A stretch of DNA of 64,000 bases from Kaistella polysaccharea (GCF_020410745.1 NZ_CP084528.1:62001-126000); one strand, 5' to 3'; shown: positions 1 to 9,342, numbered from the stretch's first letter. Notes: generated by a model not told the origin, from the sequence alone. Program-made: numbers and translations.

Positions 1-1
1 T

Positions 2-529
2 TTGTTTATGGGAAATGAATTTGCACAGACTGGCGAGTGGAAATTCCGTACTAGTTTAGATTGGCACTTGCTGCAATATCCACTTCATAAAGGAATGCAG
101 ACTTTAGTAAAAGATCTTAATCATCTTTACAGAAATGAAACAGCACTGTTTGAAAACAATTATTCACCAGAAGGTTTTGAATGGGTAGAAGCCAATGACG
201 ATGATAATTCCATCTATATTTATTTAAGAAAGTCCAAAAAAAATGAAGAAGTGATGATGATCGTTTTGAATTTAACGCCGCGGGTATTTCCGTATAAAAT
301 TGGCGTTAATGAAGGAACTAATTGGCAAGTTGTCATGAATTCGGATGATAAAAAATATGGCGGAAGCGGTGTAGAAGCTGCCATTTTAGATGAACAGGAT
401 GACGAATGGATGTTCAGGCCAAATTCAATAATTTTAGAATTGCCACCACTTGCAGGTGTTATTTTAAAACAAAAATCTTTTGCAAAACCGAAAATAAAAA
501 CGGAATCCAAAAAGAATTTAAAATCTTAA
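2..529 (+). CDS. glgB: 1,4-alpha-glucan branching enzyme, C-terminal part (partial at window start)
   Basis: This is the last 175 codons of a glycogen branching enzyme; the gene begins before the window and the first visible codon is internal. The FMGNEFAQ stretch near the start is the conserved end of the GH13 catalytic barrel in GlgB. The remainder matches the all-beta C-terminal domain with a short basic Lys-rich tail. The catalytic Asp/Glu residues lie upstream and are not visible. The enzyme makes alpha-1,6 branches in cytoplasmic glycogen. glgA starts 36 bp downstream on the same strand, so the two are probably one glycogen operon. Confidence 0.93.
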   Translation: MFMGNEFAQTGEWKFRTSLDWHLLQYPLHKGMQTLVKDLNHLYRNETALFENNYSPEGFEWVEANDDDNSIYIYLRKSKKNEEVMMIVLNLTPRVFPYKIGVNEGTNWQVVMNSDDKKYGGSGVEAAILDEQDDEWMFRPNSIILELPPLAGVILKQKSFAKPKIKTESKKNLKS

Positions 530-565
530 TTTTTAAATCTCAAAAATAATTTCTGACGTTACACT

Positions 566-1972
566 ATGAAAATTTTCAACCTTTCTATCGAATGTTATCC
601 GGTTGCCAAAGTTGGCGGACTGGCTGATGTAGTAGGAGCTTTGCCAAAATATTTAAATAAAATCGAAGGGGTGGAAGCCAGTGTAATTATGCCGTGGTAC
701 AATAAACCTTTTGTGCATGAACATCGTTTTGAAGTTGTATTTGACGGTTGGATTCACCAATTCGATCAGACTTTGCAGGTGATTGTAATGAAGGAACGAA
801 CAAAGGTGTTGGGATTTGATTTGTACCTTGTCAAAATTCCAGGGCTTCTTGACCGCGATAATCCTTACGGATATTGGGATGAAAGTCAGCAGTTTATTGC
901 TTTTCAGCATGGTGTTTTGCATTGGCTTTCTGCAATGAAGATTCGGCCGGATATTTTACATTGTCACGATTACCACACTGGTTTAGTTCCCTTTATGGTT
1001 GAAAATTGTCCGGAATTTTCCTTTTTGAAAGGCGTAAAAACAATAGGAACAATTCATAACGGAGAATATCAGGGACAGATGAGTTGGCAGATGGCCAAGT
1101 ATTTACCGTGGTTTGATGGATCAAAAAAAGGGTTGCTGGACTGGGATGGTTTTATCAATCCATTAGCATCAATGATTAAATGTTGCCACGAATTCAACGC
1201 TGTTTCTGGAGGATATATGGCAGAACTTTTCGAGAATTTCCGCGGCTTAGAATCTTTGGTTCAGCAGGAACATCAGAAAGCGCACGGAATCATTAATGGA
1301 ATTGATACTGAAGTTTGGGATCCGATGACAGATTCTTTTTTAGATTTTAATTACGCACAGAAAGATGCTGCAAAAGGAAAATTGAAAAATAAAATAGAAT
1401 TATGTGAAGAATACGGGCTTGATCCGAAATTACCGCTTTTTTCTTTTATTGGGCGTTTCGCTGTAGAAAAAGGTGCAGATTTTCTACCTGAAATTGTTCG
1501 AAAAAGTATTCAAGAAACCTTTGGTGCAATTAATATTATCATTCTTGGTTCGGGTGAAAAAGGTATTGAATATCAACTCTCAGATTTATCTTATCACTTT
1601 TCGAACTTTGCTTTAGACTTGGGTTACAAGGAATATTTATCTCACAAAATTTACGCCTCTTCAGATTTTCTTCTAATGCCTTCCCGCGTAGAACCGTGCG
1701 GGCTAAATCAAATGTATGCGATGCGATACGGCACAATTCCGATCGTACGTTATACTGGAGGTTTACGGGATACAGTAGAAGATATTTCTACCGGAGGTAA
1801 TGGTTTGAATTTTACGGAAGCTAGCGCCGATGCAGCGGTTCATGGGATTCATCGTGCACTTCATATTTATTACCAAAAAGATTTAATGAAAGATCTTGTG
1901 CAATCAAATATGTCCCTGGATTTTTCCTGGGAGAAATCTGCTGAAACTTATCTGGATTTGTACAAAATGTAA
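566..1972 (+). CDS. glgA: Glycogen synthase (ADP-glucose type, GT5)
   Basis: This 468-residue protein elongates alpha-1,4-glucan from ADP-glucose in the cytoplasm. It has the GT5 N-terminal sugar-nucleotide motif KVGGL at residues 15-19, followed by a Rossmann half with a HCHDYHTG segment. The C-terminal GT-B half has FIGRFAVEKG, the PSRVEPCGLNQ loop with its conserved Glu near residue 376, and a YTGGLRDTV motif near 396-404. Length is normal for bacterial GlgA. It follows glgB closely. glgC (ADP-glucose pyrophosphorylase) is not in the window and may lie upstream. Confidence 0.96.
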   Translation: MKIFNLSIECYPVAKVGGLADVVGALPKYLNKIEGVEASVIMPWYNKPFVHEHRFEVVFDGWIHQFDQTLQVIVMKERTKVLGFDLYLVKIPGLLDRDNPYGYWDESQQFIAFQHGVLHWLSAMKIRPDILHCHDYHTGLVPFMVENCPEFSFLKGVKTIGTIHNGEYQGQMSWQMAKYLPWFDGSKKGLLDWDGFINPLASMIKCCHEFNAVSGGYMAELFENFRGLESLVQQEHQKAHGIINGIDTEVWDPMTDSFLDFNYAQKDAAKGKLKNKIELCEEYGLDPKLPLFSFIGRFAVEKGADFLPEIVRKSIQETFGAINIIILGSGEKGIEYQLSDLSYHFSNFALDLGYKEYLSHKIYASSDFLLMPSRVEPCGLNQMYAMRYGTIPIVRYTGGLRDTVEDISTGGNGLNFTEASADAAVHGIHRALHIYYQKDLMKDLVQSNMSLDFSWEKSAETYLDLYKM

Positions 1973-2040
1973 TTTGAAAAAATTAATCAGTACTTCTAAA
2001 TCTCGTTTTGAATTTTTTATTTTATTAAAGTCCCTAACTA

Positions 2041-2072
2041 TTGCAAATAAAGCCTGACTGGTACTATAATTG
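2041..2072 (+). promoter_or_regulatory. Candidate promoter of the L,D-transpeptidase gene
   Basis: A TTG at 2041-2043 is followed after 21 nt by TATAATTG at 2065-2072. This is one mismatch from the Bacteroidota -7 consensus TAnnTTTG. The ATG at 2096 lies 23 nt downstream. Assignment is by consensus only. Confidence 0.4.
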
Positions 2073-2095
2073 CAAACCGTAAGCAAATTTTGAAA

Positions 2096-3058
2096 ATGCC
2101 TAATATTTCTTCTAAAACTTTCTTCACTTCCTTCTTTTTTATTCTTCTACTTTCTGTCACTTGGCAATGTAAAAAAGATGAAGCTCCGACTCCAGAAGGT
2201 AAAGGAATTAATTCTGATTCATTGAAGGCAGCCGAAAAAGCAGCCCGCATAAAAGATTCCCTCGAAAAAAATAAAATCACCTATACTACTTTTCTTTTTC
2301 CGCAAAAGAAAAAAGATTCCGCAATGAACGTTTTTACTGAAAAATTTTCAAAAGACGAGCAGTATATTATATTAGCATTGAACAGACTGGATACTAAAAA
2401 TAAATGGCGTGCGGATACACTTTCTATTCCAGATAAATTCGATAAATCACTAATGATATATTCGCCATTTCCTGGCACATTAGATATATTAAAAAAAGTA
2501 GATAAAATAGTACTCTTTTCTTATCCGATACAAGCGTATGCGTTGTATGAGTACGGAAAATTACTAAAATGGGGACCAACAAGCTTAGGTAAGAAAACTG
2601 CGCAGACCAAACGTGGGCTTATGTTCGCCAATTGGAAAAAAGAACTCGCAATTTCAACAGTAGACAGCGATTGGAAATTACCTTACAATTTTAATATTCA
2701 TAATACCTTGGGAATCGGGTGGCACGAATATGATCTTCCGGGATATCCGGCTTCGCACTCTTGTTTACGTTTGTTACGAGAGGACGCCAAATATCTTTAT
2801 GAATGGGCCGATCAGTGGACGCTTACAAAAGGTGGCGCTGCTGTAAAAACAAACGGAACACCTGTAATTGTTTTTGGAGATTATAATTGGGGCGGGAAAA
2901 AACCCTGGAAATACCTGGAAGCTGATTCAAAATCTAACAATATTTCAGCTGAAGCTCTAAATGAAATTATTGAACTTCATCTTGAAAAAATTATGACAGA
3001 GCAACAAAAGCGCGAAGATTTAAAAGCGACTCAGGAAACATCCGCTTCCGGAATCTGA
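2096..3058 (+). CDS. L,D-transpeptidase family (YkuD-like) lipoprotein
   Basis: The protein has a lipoprotein signal ending at a Cys (VTWQC) about 25 residues in, a charged linker, then a YkuD-like catalytic domain. The family motif H-x(n)-SHGC-x-R appears here as His202 and SHSCLR with Cys223, so the usual Gly before Cys is Ser. Such enzymes form or edit L,D cross-links in periplasmic peptidoglycan. I chose ATG at 2096; an in-frame TTG at 2090 adds only two residues. The last 28 bp overlap the convergent gene ending at 3031. The family call is good, but the exact reaction (cross-linking, lipoprotein anchoring or amidase) cannot be told. Confidence 0.8.
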   Translation: MPNISSKTFFTSFFFILLLSVTWQCKKDEAPTPEGKGINSDSLKAAEKAARIKDSLEKNKITYTTFLFPQKKKDSAMNVFTEKFSKDEQYIILALNRLDTKNKWRADTLSIPDKFDKSLMIYSPFPGTLDILKKVDKIVLFSYPIQAYALYEYGKLLKWGPTSLGKKTAQTKRGLMFANWKKELAISTVDSDWKLPYNFNIHNTLGIGWHEYDLPGYPASHSCLRLLREDAKYLYEWADQWTLTKGGAAVKTNGTPVIVFGDYNWGGKKPWKYLEADSKSNNISAEALNEIIELHLEKIMTEQQKREDLKATQETSASGI

Positions 3059-3582
3059 TAATTTTCAAACTTGCGGATCGAATCTTCTGCAAAGTTTCTC
3101 AATTGTTTCATTTCTTTCTTAGCCCGAAATTTCCCGATTCTTGCCGCGAAAAAAGTGAGAGCCAAACAGGCCAACATCACGAAGGAGAATGTGAGTGACC
3201 AAGTGAATTCGGTGCTTTTAATCTGTTTTTCCACATACCAAAGCGTAATGGCAATCATCCATAAAATTCCGAATATAAAATTGAGGAACATAAAAAATGT
3301 CCACACTGCTGAAGTTGGACCAAATATACCTCTAACTAATGTTTTATTTTCATCTGGATCAATTTCTGTTCGTAAAGCCAAGCAAGGTTTCCAATAGTGA
3401 TCCTGCTCGCTTTTTACCGTAATTATTGCAGCTTCATTGTTAATATTTCCTTCATACAAGTCGGCGTTTTCTTTTAAAAAACCTTTTAAATAAACGGTAT
3501 ATTCGTCCCGCGTGATATCGGTAAATATTTTAAATCGTGGACGAGAGCGAATATGATCAATGACTGTTTCTTCGATTTTCAT
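3031..3582 (-). CDS. Hypothetical protein with two membrane helices
   Basis: I do not recognise this 183-residue protein. It has a soluble N-terminal half of about 90 residues, two hydrophobic helices at about 92-114 and 125-147, and a basic, helical C-terminal tail rich in Lys, Arg and Glu. It resembles a small membrane-anchored cytoplasmic protein. Its start codon overlaps the stop of the upstream aspartyl-protease gene as ATGA at 3579-3582, so the two are almost certainly co-translated. The 3' end overlaps the convergent L,D-transpeptidase gene by 28 bp. Confidence 0.75.
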   Translation of the reverse strand: MKIEETVIDHIRSRPRFKIFTDITRDEYTVYLKGFLKENADLYEGNINNEAAIITVKSEQDHYWKPCLALRTEIDPDENKTLVRGIFGPTSAVWTFFMFLNFIFGILWMIAITLWYVEKQIKSTEFTWSLTFSFVMLACLALTFFAARIGKFRAKKEMKQLRNFAEDSIRKFENYQIPEADVS

Positions 3583-4907
3583 TCTTGGTAAGGTATGGGA
3601 TCGATTAAAATAATTACAAAATTCATTTTCTGACCCTCGCGTTCTATTTCTAAATTCACTTTGGTGCCGTCTTCTTCTTTAAAATAGCTGTTGATTGTTT
3701 CTAAATTTAAATCACCCACTTTTCTTTTATTGATGGAGATGAGTTGATCATTTTTCCGAATTCCCGCCGTGTAACAGGGAGATTCCGGTCTGCATCCCGC
3801 TACGGAAAACTTGGGCTTCAGTACAAAATTATAACGAAAACCTTCTGATCGATCCAACACGCGAGTTCCTTCTGTCGTAGTTATTGCTCTTTTCGTTTCT
3901 ACATTAACCAGATCTTTTTGCCATTCCATTCCATTATGCTGAATATCGAGGCCGCTGCTGTTAAAGAGAAAGGGATCATTAAAATGGCTGTTTTTACGGA
4001 GAAAGATTTGATTTCCGGGATAATCAAAAATTACCGTGAATCGCCGTATAATATCATTTCCAATAGATCCTTTTCGGTCTGGGACCAACTTTAAACTTTG
4101 TATAGAATATTCATCAGGCATGGCAGTCAAAGGTTTTTTAAAAACAAAATCTCCCAGATTAAGTTCATGAATACGGCTGCGTTTTCCAAAAATATCACCA
4201 TTAAAACCTCTTCCTAAATAATCGTCGATATTTGGTCGGTTGTATTCGAAATTTTTAATCAGTTTGGGAAAAAGCCAAACCGCATCACTATTTCCGAGAT
4301 CCAAAAGCATTTTTGAACTTACTTTTTCGGAGTTCATTTCCACGTCGGCCATGATGTATGGTTTATTTCCTTCAATGGTAATAGGAAATGCGGTGAATTT
4401 TCTTTGACGTTTTTTAAAGAGTTTTTCACTTTTATAAACGGTGATTTTTTTATTGATATAATTGATTTCAATTTTATGATCCTTGAAAAAGTTATACCCT
4501 ATAATTCCGTTTACAGGAATGCCAACATGAGACGAAAAATTAATGCTTTCATCTAAAATGATAAAGATGGTATGGGTGAAATCAGTGTATTCTTTGCCAA
4601 TTCGTACGATATTGTTTTCAGCTCTTAAACCTTCAATTTTTGTGGTGCCACCAAGACCGGAAAACTTCATCTTCTCCACGTCATTGAAGTTGATTTCTTT
4701 ATTATCAAGACTGAAAAGAATGGTTTCATTAACTCCAGAATCCAGTAAAAATGTTAAGTCTATTCCGTTAATGTTAACTGGAATAAAAATTAGATTATTT
4801 ATTAATTGAAAAGGAATGACTGTTTTTTTTGGATTTGTAACTTCAAATCCAGTTTGCCCAAACGAAAAGGAAAATAGAAACAGAAATATTATCTGGCATA
4901 ATTTCAT
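3579..4907 (-). CDS. Retropepsin-like aspartyl protease with PDZ domain, exported
   Basis: The 442-residue protein begins with a signal peptide (about residues 1-17, ending FGQ). Two retropepsin-like halves follow: the first has LLDSG with Asp56 and the second has MLLDLGNSD near residues 200-208. A C-terminal PDZ domain (about 365-435) has the typical PCYTAGIRKNDQLISIN carboxylate-binding region. Proteins of this build occur widely in Bacteroidota and are predicted periplasmic or envelope proteases with unknown substrates. The second Asp motif departs from DSG/DTG, so activity is not certain. It is translationally coupled to the membrane protein gene ending at 3031. Confidence 0.82.
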   Translation of the reverse strand: MKLCQIIFLFLFSFSFGQTGFEVTNPKKTVIPFQLINNLIFIPVNINGIDLTFLLDSGVNETILFSLDNKEINFNDVEKMKFSGLGGTTKIEGLRAENNIVRIGKEYTDFTHTIFIILDESINFSSHVGIPVNGIIGYNFFKDHKIEINYINKKITVYKSEKLFKKRQRKFTAFPITIEGNKPYIMADVEMNSEKVSSKMLLDLGNSDAVWLFPKLIKNFEYNRPNIDDYLGRGFNGDIFGKRSRIHELNLGDFVFKKPLTAMPDEYSIQSLKLVPDRKGSIGNDIIRRFTVIFDYPGNQIFLRKNSHFNDPFLFNSSGLDIQHNGMEWQKDLVNVETKRAITTTEGTRVLDRSEGFRYNFVLKPKFSVAGCRPESPCYTAGIRKNDQLISINKRKVGDLNLETINSYFKEEDGTKVNLEIEREGQKMNFVIILIDPIPYQE

Positions 4908-4984
4908 CTAATGAAGATACGATTTTCCTACGAAAATGATAATTTTTTACTTTAAATTTTACATTATAACGCGATTTTTTACCC

Positions 4985-4992
4985 TAAATTTG
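4985..4992 (+). promoter_or_regulatory. TAnnTTTG -7 motif immediately upstream of ppc
   Basis: TAAATTTG is a perfect -7 match ending 4 nt before the ppc ATG at 4997. Transcription would start at or within the first codon, implying a leaderless mRNA. No clear -33 TTG is visible at the expected distance. Confidence 0.4.
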
Positions 4993-4996
4993 TTGG

Positions 4997-7540
4997 ATGC
5001 TACACGAAGAAAAAAAAGAAAAATTTCGCCAGTTGGTGGAGAATAAGTTTCAGATTTACAATTCACTCTTTATGAGTTTGCCGTACGACAAGATGTCGAA
5101 TATCGGGATGTTGTTACCTTTTTTATACGAGGAAAGCAAAGCAGGCTACGACGCGGAGAAAAGTCCGGAAGAAATTGTAGAGGAATTTTTCAGCAAGCAT
5201 ACTGATTTGAAAACTGAAGAGCAGAAAACAGAATTACTATTCAAAATTATTCAATATATCGAACGTCAGGTCGTTTTATATGACAGTATTGAGGACGCGG
5301 CATTTCCCCAGCTTCATGCGGAAAGTGATGCGGGGACAGTACTGCAACTTCATGAGCGTGCACTTCAGGAACATCAGTTGGAAGCAACGCGTAAAAAACT
5401 AAAGGATTTTGCGATTAAATTGGTTTTCACGGCGCATCCGACCCAATTTTACCCCAATTCAGTACAGCGAATTTTACATGATCTCCGATCCGCGATTATG
5501 AATGATTCCATTACCGAAATTGATACTCTTTTGCAACAGCTCGGTAAAACACCTTTTCTTAACAAAGAAAAACCTACTCCATTAGACGAAGCATTAAGTA
5601 TTATTTTTTATTTGCGCTATGTGTATTATGATACCATTGGTGAGCTTTATAAAAAAATTAAAAACTCTTTTGGTACGCCTAATTTCACGCCTGCAGAGGA
5701 TTTAATTCAAATGGGTTTCTGGCCCGGCGGCGACCGCGATGGAAATCCTTTTGTCACCGCAGAAATTACCCAGCAAGTGGCTCAGGAACTACATCTTTCA
5801 ATTTTAAAATCTTACTACGCCCATCTGAAAAAAATACGACGAAGATTAAGTTTCCGAGGAGTTTCGGAGATTTTAAATCGTTTGAGCGATGATTTATATG
5901 AGGCTATTTTTAAAGAAGAGTCTGATATTTCTGACGTACAAATATTAAATAAAATCAAAGAAGCTGAAAAAATTCTGGTCGAGCAACACAATGGACTTTT
6001 TAAAAATATTTTAGATGATTTTAAAGACCGCGTGAAAATTTTCGGAACGCATTTCGCGACGCTGGATATTCGTCAGGACAGTAGAATTCATCAGGAAATT
6101 ATTGATGAAATTATCGCTAAAAAATCTGATTTAGACTTAGAAAACGCAAGTACTGAAGAGAAGTTAAATTGGTTAATGACTACTGATGTGGTATTGAGTC
6201 CAAGTGACTTCGAAGGAATTACAAAAGACACGCTTCAAAACGTATATAATATTAAAGACATTCAGCATAAAAACGGTGAGCGTGGCATGCATCGGTATAT
6301 TATTTCTAACTCTGAAGCCATAAAAGATGTACTGAATGTTTTTGCATTATTTCGCTTGTGTGGATACCGTGAAGACGAAATCAATATTGATATCGTACCG
6401 CTCTTTGAAACCATGGAAGGTTTAGACCGGGCGCAAAAAGTGATGAAAGATCTTTATGAGCTTCCTGTATATAGAAAGCATTTGGATCGCAGAAAAAGTA
6501 TACAAACTATTATGCTTGGTTTTTCCGACGGTACGAAAGATGGCGGTTACCTGAAAGCCAACTGGGAAATTTATGAAACCAAAGAGCAGCTTACAAAGGT
6601 TTCTGCGGATTATAAAGTAAAAGTGGTATTCTTTGATGGCAGGGGCGGTCCGCCCGCGCGAGGTGGTGGTAAAACCCATGATTTCTACGCATCACAAGGA
6701 AAGACAATCGCCAACCATCAAATTGAGCTCACGGTTCAGGGACAAACAATTACAAGTGTTTTCGGCAACAAAGATCAAGCAAAATATAACTTTGAACAGC
6801 TATTGACCGCCGGAATTGAAAATGATGTTTTTAAAAATTCAAAAAAAGATCTCACTGATAAAGAACGAAAACTCATTGAAGAACTCGCCGAGCTGAGTTT
6901 CAAAAAATATTCTGATCTGAAAGCGCATCCGCGGTTTGTACCGTATTTGCAAGAAATGAGTACGCTGGAGTTTTACGGGAAAACCAATATTGGAAGTCGG
7001 CCCACAAAAAGAGGCGCAGGTGGTGAGCTGAAATTTGAAGACCTGCGCGCGATTCCATTTGTGGGATCATGGAGTCAACTCAAACAGAATGTGCCGGGAT
7101 TCTTCGGTTTTGGTTTTGCCCTGAACGAGCTGAAAAATGCAGGAAGATTTGAAGAGGTGAAAAATCTCTACAAAGGTTCAGATTTTTTCAAAACATTAGT
7201 CCTTAATTCCATGATGAGCATGAATAAATCCTACTTTCCGCTCACTTCTTACATGAAGAAAAATGAAAAATTTGGAGAATTTTGGACCATCCTTTTTGAA
7301 GAATATAACCTCTCAAAAGAATTGATGCTCGAACTTACGGGCTTTCAAACATTAATGGAAGAGGAACCGCTATCACGTTTATCCGTTAAAATCCGGGAAA
7401 AAATTGTTCTTCCGCTTTTAAGTATTCAGCAATATGCCTTGATTAAAATTCAGAAGGAAGAAGGAAATCGCAGTGCGTACGAAAAACTCGTCATGCGATC
7501 GCTTTTCGGTAATATTAATGCCAGCCGAAATTCAGCGTAA
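4997..7540 (+). CDS. ppc: Phosphoenolpyruvate carboxylase
   Basis: This 847-residue enzyme carboxylates phosphoenolpyruvate to oxaloacetate, refilling the TCA cycle. Visible motifs are FTAHPTQ with catalytic His147, WPGGDRDGNPFVT (242-254), FDGRGGPPARGGG (546-558), NIGSRPTKRG and GSWSQLKQNVPGFFGFG. The canonical FHGRGG His is Asp547 here, and the normally invariant C-terminal RNTG reads RNSA. I recall the FDGRGG form in Bacteroidota PEPCs, so this is probably a lineage variant rather than decay. The gene stands alone, with a promoter motif almost touching its ATG and a strong terminator after it. Confidence 0.94.
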   Translation: MLHEEKKEKFRQLVENKFQIYNSLFMSLPYDKMSNIGMLLPFLYEESKAGYDAEKSPEEIVEEFFSKHTDLKTEEQKTELLFKIIQYIERQVVLYDSIEDAAFPQLHAESDAGTVLQLHERALQEHQLEATRKKLKDFAIKLVFTAHPTQFYPNSVQRILHDLRSAIMNDSITEIDTLLQQLGKTPFLNKEKPTPLDEALSIIFYLRYVYYDTIGELYKKIKNSFGTPNFTPAEDLIQMGFWPGGDRDGNPFVTAEITQQVAQELHLSILKSYYAHLKKIRRRLSFRGVSEILNRLSDDLYEAIFKEESDISDVQILNKIKEAEKILVEQHNGLFKNILDDFKDRVKIFGTHFATLDIRQDSRIHQEIIDEIIAKKSDLDLENASTEEKLNWLMTTDVVLSPSDFEGITKDTLQNVYNIKDIQHKNGERGMHRYIISNSEAIKDVLNVFALFRLCGYREDEINIDIVPLFETMEGLDRAQKVMKDLYELPVYRKHLDRRKSIQTIMLGFSDGTKDGGYLKANWEIYETKEQLTKVSADYKVKVVFFDGRGGPPARGGGKTHDFYASQGKTIANHQIELTVQGQTITSVFGNKDQAKYNFEQLLTAGIENDVFKNSKKDLTDKERKLIEELAELSFKKYSDLKAHPRFVPYLQEMSTLEFYGKTNIGSRPTKRGAGGELKFEDLRAIPFVGSWSQLKQNVPGFFGFGFALNELKNAGRFEEVKNLYKGSDFFKTLVLNSMMSMNKSYFPLTSYMKKNEKFGEFWTILFEEYNLSKELMLELTGFQTLMEEEPLSRLSVKIREKIVLPLLSIQQYALIKIQKEEGNRSAYEKLVMRSLFGNINASRNSA

Positions 7541-7543
7541 AGT

Positions 7544-7574
7544 AAAAAGACCTTCAATTGCGAAGGTCTTTTTT
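7544..7574. terminator. Intrinsic terminator shared by ppc and the convergent subtilase gene
   Basis: AAAAAGACCTTC pairs with GAAGGTCTTTTTT across a 6-nt loop. The A and T runs on both sides make it usable from either strand, and it lies between two convergent gene ends. Confidence 0.85.
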
Positions 7575-7594
7575 AGTAAATATCAATTTTAAAT

Positions 7595-9199
7595 TTATTC
7601 CTTAATCAACTTTTCAACATATCGATTTTTTTCAGTTTCGATTTTTAGAAAGTAAACACCGCTCGATAATCGTTCGATATTGTTTGATTTTTCATTGTTA
7701 AAAGTTTGGACTTTTCTGCCCAGCATATCATACAATTCTACTGATTTCAGTTTTTCATTTGTTTTAATGGTAAATGATTTGGAAACAGGATTCGGGTAAA
7801 TTTGAAGTTGTCCTTTTTTCATTCCCTCTGATGTGGAAAGACTGGCATCCAAAGTTTTAGAAAAGTTAAGAATTCCGTATCCCAATTGCGGTGTTGAATC
7901 TGGATAAATTGAAGAATTTTCCCGCAAGAGTTGACTGATTTGGTCAACAGATTTTTTCGGTAGGGCCTGAAGGAGACACGCCACCCCTCCAGCTGCCAAA
8001 GGTGTGGCGAACGAAGTTCCACTGCTGGAAACCACCGAATTATTATAACCCATATACGCTGCTGTTCCTCTCGCACTTGCATCGGGCTTTACATGTCCCA
8101 AAGCATTAGGTCCAAATGAAGAAAAGGTTGAACTTGTCCCTGATTCTGTGACGGCGCCAACCGTAAATACTTTTTCATTATCCGCCGGAGTAATAATATA
8201 ATGCCAGGGTTTTTGAGCCTCGTTGCCTGCCGCCGCTAACACAAAAATTCCTTTTTCAGTGGCGATTTGTGAAGTTCGTGCGATAAAAGAAGTTTTGCCA
8301 TCCATATCGGAATAAAGCAAATCATAGCGGGAATCATCAAATTCGTAATATCCGAGCGACGTGCTGATAATATCAACGCCTTTTCGGTCGGCTTCTTCTG
8401 CAGCTTCGGTCCAATAAAGTTGTTCTTCGGGGATTTCGTGGGTATCGTCTTCGGTTGCGTAAAGGTAGAAATCTGCGTCTGGAGCAGAACCTACAAACTT
8501 ATTTTCAACATACGCAGCAATTATTCCTAACACATATGAACCGTGATCATTTAAGGTGTTGCTGTAAATGAAATCATTCTTGCTTACAAAATTATATCCG
8601 CCTTTTATCTGACCGTTATTTCGTATTCTCGCGTACACAGAACCGGTATCAACCTGGGGAAAACCCGTGTCGATTACCGCAATAGTAATCCCTTTTCCCG
8701 TAAAACCAGCAACGTGCAAAGGACGAAGATTGATCTGATTAATCTGTGCTAAACTTAAACCATAATTGAAATCTGTTTTGGCTGCAGTCTTATTAAACTC
8801 TTCGTATTTATTTACTTTTTTATCTATTAATTTCGTGGGGGCTGGATGTTTAATGAATCTTTCAACTGATTGAACGTAACTTTCTGATGCCAAATTTGTA
8901 ATCTGTTCTGGCGTGGCATGAACCGCAACACCATTCATCCATTTAGAAAAATCGATGACGGTGAAACCTAAATTTTTTACATTTTTTATATAAGTAGTTT
9001 CAATAGGTGCGTCTTGATCATTCAGTGCAATGCCCATTCTTGTACGGCGATCTAACGATTTTTGAGAAAGTTCGGCAGTTGGATTGGCATAGAAGGCCGC
9101 TTTATTTGGTTTGTCTTTGAAGTAGACAAATACCAATTCGGTCTGCGCGGTTACAAAACTGAATATCAGAAGTATAAAAATGAATAATGCTTTTTTCAT
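7595..9199 (-). CDS. Subtilisin-like serine protease (S8) with type IX secretion sorting domain
   Basis: The 534-residue protease has a signal peptide ending VTAQ (about residue 19) and a propeptide-like N-terminal region. The S8 catalytic domain shows Asp177 (VIDTG), His219 (NDHGS), the oxyanion Asn326 (AAGNE) and Ser396 (GTSFATP). The last 70 residues are a Por/T9SS type A sorting domain, with QIYPNPVSKSF, LYDMLGRKV and SGVYFLKI and a C-terminal KLIKE. It is therefore expected to cross the outer membrane by the type IX system and be released or surface-anchored. All catalytic residues are present, so an active extracellular protease is likely. Confidence 0.93.
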   Translation of the reverse strand: MKKALFIFILLIFSFVTAQTELVFVYFKDKPNKAAFYANPTAELSQKSLDRRTRMGIALNDQDAPIETTYIKNVKNLGFTVIDFSKWMNGVAVHATPEQITNLASESYVQSVERFIKHPAPTKLIDKKVNKYEEFNKTAAKTDFNYGLSLAQINQINLRPLHVAGFTGKGITIAVIDTGFPQVDTGSVYARIRNNGQIKGGYNFVSKNDFIYSNTLNDHGSYVLGIIAAYVENKFVGSAPDADFYLYATEDDTHEIPEEQLYWTEAAEEADRKGVDIISTSLGYYEFDDSRYDLLYSDMDGKTSFIARTSQIATEKGIFVLAAAGNEAQKPWHYIITPADNEKVFTVGAVTESGTSSTFSSFGPNALGHVKPDASARGTAAYMGYNNSVVSSSGTSFATPLAAGGVACLLQALPKKSVDQISQLLRENSSIYPDSTPQLGYGILNFSKTLDASLSTSEGMKKGQLQIYPNPVSKSFTIKTNEKLKSVELYDMLGRKVQTFNNEKSNNIERLSSGVYFLKIETEKNRYVEKLIKE

Positions 9200-9334
9200 A
9201 GGTAAAATTTAGGGATTAAAATTAATTAAAAAGTTTGCTTTATTGCTTAATTTTTAATAATTATTTTCAATTTCAAAATATTATTGTCAAATCAATATTT
9301 ATTTCTCATCAGTTTTATCTTTTCCTTATCGTAT

Positions 9335-9342
9335 TAACTTTG
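9335..9342 (+). promoter_or_regulatory. Candidate -7 promoter element of a short transcript
   Basis: TAACTTTG is a perfect TAnnTTTG match. It is followed two bases later by a 16-bp palindrome and about 60 bp further by an intrinsic terminator, so it may drive the short RNA proposed at 9346-9449. Confidence 0.4.
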
